NCBI GenBank assembly: GCA_027922465.2
Contig: BQMF02000003.1
Location: 248,001 to 312,000 of the forward strand
Direction of reading: 5' to 3'
DNA: 64,000 bases
DNA from: Turritopsis dohrnii
Taxonomy: Eukaryota > Cnidaria > Hydrozoa > Anthoathecata > Oceaniidae
Shown: one piece after another, positions 61,601-64,000 of the stretch
Layout of the letters: the number at the start of each line of letters is the position of its first letter
Numbering within the stretch: the first letter of the stretch is position 1
Position numbers and translations under genes: made by a program
The notes under the pieces: generated by a model
What the model was told of the DNA's origin: nothing
Database searches by the model: none
Seen by the model: the letters and a program-made list of their open reading frames with translations, nothing else

Positions 61601-63916
61601 GTGAATAATAAAACTTGTAACTTATAGTGTTGTGATGTTCCCAAAAAAAAGTTTACAAATATTACGAATAGTAGAAAAGCAAGTCAAAACCAGAAAGTGA
61701 AAACTCTGTAGTTGTTTTAGATCATGGACTATAAATCACATAAAGATATTTAAAGATAAGAAAAAAAAAGTCGTACTTTCTGTCTATCGATTTTTTCAAG
61801 TTTTTTTGTTGCTGAAAAAACTTTCGCGATTTCCTTATTCTTAGAAGAAGAAACTTTCGCGAAATTTTATTTAACTTTTTTCCCAGGCAGAAACTTTCGC
61901 GAAAAAGGGCAAAAATCGCGAAACTTTAACGAAAGTTTCTGCCCCTAAAGTAGTTGCAAGTTCCTAAAATTCAGGTTGTTATTTTTGAATACAGTAAACT
62001 GAGGCCTTGTTCTCATTTTCGTTCTCATTGTTCTCATTTTCATTTTCGTGTTCTTACAAAAAAAAGCATACAATATTAAGAATACATTTTTTTTTTTTCG
62101 TTTAGGTCACTGATCAACTCTACGATTACAGGCTTGACAGGTGACGTCAGCTTTGATTGGTACGGTGATCGGAAAAACCCGATTTACGATTTGCTTAACG
62201 TAAGAAAAGAAGCAGGTCAACCAAACAGATTGAAAACGGTTGGTGAAATCACCGATGAGATTAGTAAATTTGTGAACATGAGTGAAATCCTCTGGCCTGG
62301 GTACCAAACAAGCGCTCCTACTGGCGTGTTCATTTCGAATTATCTGCGGGTGAGTTTCACAAGTGGAGTGCAAATATTGACCTTGACCTTCCTCCTGTCG
62401 CGTGAAAGTAACTGAAACCTCGTTTTCAATGAATAAAACGAAGTATTGAGAAGTGAAAACGAAGCTGCTCTTACTTAATTTATTAAAATTTATTAAAATA
62501 ATTGTAATTTAGATCGTCACCGCAGAAAGCCGACCATTCATTTATGCGAAACCAATGCCGCAATCGAAAACCTGTTCTGATTTGGATAGTTATCGAAATG
62601 GGAAATTGCAAAAGCACGTCCCTTGTACCGGGCCGTCACAAACATACCCTGAAGAGACTTACGGCCGTTCTTTCTGTTGCTCCGGTAGTTACCATTGTCT
62701 TTTCTTGTGAAGTTGAAATTTAGTTCAATTTAGCCATTTTTAAAGGGGAACTAAACTCAAAAAAAAAAATCACAATACACCTTTCCCGAATTTATGTTTA
62801 AATGCTTAGTTAATGCTTAGTTATCAAGTTTAGCCTCGTTTCTATGTTTTTTACTGTCTTTCTAATTTCATAATGTTTTCAGTAAGTATAGTTACTCGTT
62901 TTTTCAGTTCCCCAGTGGAATAATCAGAAGTAATTAAAAGTTTGAAAAAGAGGCGAAACTTAGAAGCTAGGCTATAACATGGTGTTTAAACAGAAATTCG
63001 GGAAAGGTCTACTGACTTTGTTGTACCTTTTGATTGAGTTTAGTTTCCCTTTAACATGCTGGTTTTTTAAAAATCTACTCTTAGGTTTCTGTATCGACTT
63101 ATTGTTAAAATTGGCCGAACGAGTAAACTTCACGTATGACTTACACCTGGTTGAAGATGGTAGATTTGGATCACTGAGAAGGGTAGGAACACAATTTCTT
63201 TCTGCAGAGTGGAAAAATAAATCATGTTCATAATGTAGGTTTTAAATACACAAAATAAGAAAATTTACAAGTTTTTTTATATACAAGGAAACCCTTATAA
63301 CGGACTTGAGGCTGAAAAAAAGCTTGAAAATTAAGGAACTCGTCAGGCTGAAAAGAAAAAAAATTGTCTTTTTTGAAATAAGAAACAAACATAAACTCTT
63401 CAGGGTTAACTTTTCCGGAAACGAGGAAAAATAGCTGCAAATTCACGAGCACAAAAAGTCGCGAATCCTAAAACAGAAAAAATATCGCGTCCTCAAAATG
63501 TCGCGAAGGATACTATAAGTTCCGCTTATAAAAAAAGACAATTTGTACTCGCGACGTTTTGTGTTTGGAACGTTTTGTGCTTTGTAGGTACTACAAAGTG
63601 CGCAAAACAGCATGATTCAATATCCATGTTTACACGAGGAAGGAAAACAGCTTAAAAACAAGAAACTCGTTTAGGAACTATAAAACTGAAACTTTTGGAA
63701 AAAATAATGAACAAAGACAAAGTATAGGGTTCCTTATAAAAATAATACGTGTAAGGCATCTTTGTGTTATCCAGGTAAATGGTAGCAACATAAAGCGTTG
63801 GAATGGAATGGTCGGTGAAGTAATCGAGGGTAAAGCCGATTTGATCGTGGCCTCACTTACTGTGAATAATGAACGAGCGCAATATATTGAGTTTTCCAAA
63901 CCCTTCAAGTATCAGG
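49616..63916 (+). CDS. GRIN1: NMDA-type ionotropic glutamate receptor, GluN1-like (partial, continues to the right)
   Basis: Visible exons are 49616-50005, 50631-50807, 51166-51266, 60628-60749, 60950-61127, 62106-62349, 62513-62684, 63085-63182 and 63775-63916, all with GT-AG sites joining in phase (0,0,2,1,2,0,1,0 and 1 out). A signal peptide ([16 protein letters not shown]) opens an amino-terminal domain with the GluN1 landmarks [19 protein letters not shown] and [11 protein letters not shown]. The S1 part of the agonist-binding domain follows: [44 protein letters not shown], then [18 protein letters not shown]. The Arg of NNER is the residue that holds the glycine carboxylate in GluN1. 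The mammalian Pro-Leu-Thr just before it is Ser-Leu-Thr here. Ion channel, S2 and tail lie beyond the window. Intron 3 is 9,361 bp and crowded with mobile DNA and nested open frames; the other introns are 162-978 bp. Confidence 0.93.
50117..50390. mobile_element. pogo/Tigger-like terminal fragments in GRIN1 intron 1
   Basis: CTACAGTCGAGTTCTGCCAT and TACAGTCGACCCTCAAAACT-type starts, each followed by several TCGAA/TCGAGAT motifs, resemble the ends of pogo-superfamily elements. Two such ends lie close together and no transposase is visible. Confidence 0.45.
51468..51552. mobile_element. short MITE, family CAGTGGGCAAA, copy F (internally rearranged)
   Basis: CCAAGTGGGCAAAATCGTCA to TGTTGCCCACTG. 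The GAAGAGCATTT motif occurs twice, so the left half is duplicated and the centre deleted. It lies in GRIN1 intron 3. Confidence 0.75.
52568..52937 (-). CDS. possible small two-exon gene nested in GRIN1 intron 3
   Basis: ATG at 52937 in a good context (AACATGG) opens a 50-codon exon, [19 protein letters not shown] onward, ending at a strong donor (ACAATG|GTAAGT). A phase-0 acceptor before 52660 (GTCACGCACAG) would add 31 codons ending LQEVFIL, giving 81 residues. The acceptor is weak, and an overlapping continuous frame exists. The transposon terminal repeat starts only 27 bp upstream. No family recognised. Confidence 0.28.
52964..54178. mobile_element. DNA transposon with 39-bp terminal inverted repeats
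   Basis: The left end, ATTATGGCGTTAGATAGCGG on to 53002, is the reverse complement of 54140-54178 with one mismatch over 39 bases. The interior of about 1.2 kb has no transposase, so the element is non-autonomous. It carries a broken open frame on the minus strand (53439-53779). I could not define a target duplication. Confidence 0.85.
53439..53779 (-). pseudogene. broken open frame carried inside the transposon
   Basis: ATG at 53779 opens [16 protein letters not shown] for 25 codons to a stop. Shifting frame by one continues as [19 protein letters not shown] for about 88 codons to the stop at 53439. The second part has acidic, codon-like composition with DFDGPIN and [16 protein letters not shown]. 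Family not recognised. It may be a captured host exon, a remnant of the element's own gene, or contain a short unseen intron. Confidence 0.35.
54873..55169 (+). pseudogene. PIF/Harbinger transposase N-terminal fragment (HARBI1-like)
   Basis: The stretch [20 protein letters not shown], then [16 protein letters not shown], matches the conserved N-terminal region of Harbinger transposases (W..P.L.RR...G....L..EL...D...F..Y.RM). An acidic [10 protein letters not shown] precedes it. After LRM the similarity is lost and the frame stops at 55169. The catalytic DDE region is absent, so it is a dead fragment. Confidence 0.6.
55189..55522. mobile_element. MITE with GGTTACACGTA ends and TAA target duplication
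   Basis: It begins GGGGTCGGTTACACGTA and ends TACGTGTAACCTATCCC, imperfect inverted repeats, and is bordered by TAA on both sides. A 3-bp TAA duplication is typical of PIF/Harbinger, and a Harbinger transposase fragment lies just upstream. The interior is rich in CCCCGGGG/ACCCCGG motifs in both directions, forming long hairpins. Confidence 0.8.
55782..55896. mobile_element. short MITE, family CAGTGGGCAAA, copy G
   Basis: CCAGTGGACAAACTCTTCAA to ACAAATTTGTCCACCGG, with the family interior TTTCTTTAGAAATGTACTCG. It is more diverged than copies A and D. Confidence 0.8.
56046..56305. mobile_element. inverted-repeat element, GCCTGGTTTAGAC ends
   Basis: The left end GCCTGGTTTAGACCTGACGC pairs imperfectly with the right end, CCTAAACCACGCTGG. 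CGTCAT/GACGAT-type motifs fill the left part. It is about 260 bp, non-coding. Confidence 0.6.
56682..56969 (+). CDS. possible small basic protein nested in GRIN1 intron 3
   Basis: A 95-codon frame with Arg/Lys-rich composition ([17 protein letters not shown]) and a readable N-terminal part ([20 protein letters not shown]). It has no recognised domain and no strong splice sites at its ends. The codon composition looks better than that of neighbouring random frames, but an antisense frame of similar length exists. Treat as tentative. Confidence 0.28.
   Translation: MMNQSFEVNFSSLSKLVIADYREALSLAYAKFRGRRFACGSEEIKHDLKKRRHVLSSSRRRKYVFQDYMNDTEIYKIAMANEHGRRNSVSFSLFA
57663..58247 (-). CDS. hypothetical 194-aa basic protein nested antisense in GRIN1 intron 3
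   Basis: An intronless frame from [14 protein letters not shown] to HEIFSNSL. It is rich in Lys/Arg/Ser/Pro, with no signal peptide or membrane segment. A helical, charged centre ([17 protein letters not shown]) is followed by [11 protein letters not shown] and a Gly/Pro-containing tail. Four Met codons in the first 50 residues make the exact start uncertain. Length and composition far from the surrounding AT-rich noise support a real gene. Family not recognised. Confidence 0.5.
   Translation of the reverse strand: MSFSVNFTKRVKMFDCMSSHNKQVRQRANTQPEFIKSSKLKYHNRDSGTSFYSLEDLSKKYENLLVDDVNEYFIQRRRTLSIPLETRMMKHKTEDFKRDLLKDRIKEFMSKELPGKPPVTLRFLKPKPVKSQNILKEVKKRSYSPINTDTSPNLWMFTKRGTSWSYNHQPGKCRYLRGPPSPVLQVHEIFSNSL
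59502..59590. mobile_element. tiny inverted-repeat element, AACCTCG family, second copy
   Basis: CAACCTCGAACCTAGAG on the left and ACCCTAGGTTTGAGGTTG on the right pair with each other. The flanks GCTTTCGTGT and GCTTTCACGT look like a decayed target duplication of about 10 bp. Confidence 0.75.
59726..60087. mobile_element. non-autonomous element with CAGGGTTGCCAGCAG ends
   Basis: The first bases CAGGGTTGCCAGCAG are the reverse complement of the last, CTGCTGGCAACCCTG. The interior repeats CCTTGAAAA/CTTGAATG motifs. The CAGGG...CCCTG ends recall hAT elements, but the 8-bp flanks do not match, so the superfamily is unproven. Confidence 0.8.
60126..60170. mobile_element. 45-bp inverted-repeat element with perfect 10-bp target duplication, AACCTCG family
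   Basis: CAACCTCGTAC to GTACGAGGTT with GGAAACCCTGG inside. It is flanked by identical GACCAGTAGC at 60116-60125 and 60171-60180. Confidence 0.85.
61190..61247. repeat. two-copy tandem duplication, about 30-bp unit
   Basis: CACTATAAACGCCGATATTT is repeated 30 bases later in GRIN1 intron 5. Confidence 0.85.
61257..61421. repeat. dispersed repeat, second copy (see 39371-39505)
   Basis: It carries the same ordered motifs as the first copy, with an extra stretch of about 35 bases in the middle. Confidence 0.75.
61432..61956. mobile_element. inverted-repeat element built from TTTCGCGAAA motifs
   Basis: The left end, GCTACTTTAGGGGCAGAAAC, and the right end, GTTTCTGCCCCTAAAGTAG, are complementary. 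The interior holds many AACTTTCGCGAA palindromes. It is about 525 bp, non-coding, inside GRIN1 intron 5. Related TCGCGA-rich debris appears near 63450-63550. Confidence 0.82.
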
Positions 63917-64000
63917 GTAAGTCTGTCCTTGTTTGCCGCTTCGAAATGTTTCTACTTCAAACACTTCAGAAACTTCTATTAGAGGACAGGAACTTAACTT

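Overview
The window is animal nuclear DNA: AT-rich, with GT-AG introns, a tRNA-derived SINE, many short inverted-repeat elements, and genes of clear metazoan type. A GluN1-like NMDA receptor, an intronless rhodopsin-class GPCR, a NACHT/WD-repeat receptor of the NWD type and the style of the mobile elements together suggest a cnidarian. Hexacorallian versus hydrozoan cannot be decided from the sequence alone.

Layout. 1-474: SINE. 784-6397 (-): four-exon NWD-like NACHT/WD40 protein. 6.4-12.2 kb: intergenic DNA with a 128-bp tandem repeat, a decayed coiled-coil pseudogene and inverted-repeat elements. 12.3-16.0 kb (+): three compact housekeeping-type genes, namely a small one-pass membrane protein, the diphthamide enzyme DPH7 and the methyltransferase-fold protein METTL26, with four copies of one short MITE family among them. 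16.8-35.5 kb (+): the outstanding feature, six open segments whose splice sites join in phase into one secreted protein of about 5,700 residues. It has 13 copies of an 11-heptad His-Arg/Gln-Pro module separated by Lys-rich boundaries and Gly/Tyr/His-rich arrays. 35.5-40.3 kb: repeat-bearing intergenic DNA. 40.3-41.6 kb (-): class A GPCR. 43.7-47.7 kb (-): a low-complexity acidic protein of 889 aa with small 3' exons, followed by three more exons that are either its alternative 3' end or another gene. 49.6 kb to the right edge (+): GRIN1-like gene, nine exons visible (amino-terminal domain and the S1 part of the agonist-binding domain), leaving the window. Its 9.4-kb third intron is a nest of DNA transposons, a Harbinger transposase remnant and two or three small possible genes.

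Best candidate for an undescribed system: the giant heptad-repeat gene. Composition (His, Tyr, Pro, Gly), signal peptide, recurrent basic sites and modular build suggest an extracellular structural or adhesive/sclerotising material, possibly cleaved into units. That function is inference; the modules, periodicity and in-phase splice sites are directly visible.

All intron-exon models were made by eye from splice consensus and reading phase, without transcripts. Names rest on recognised family motifs, not on searches.
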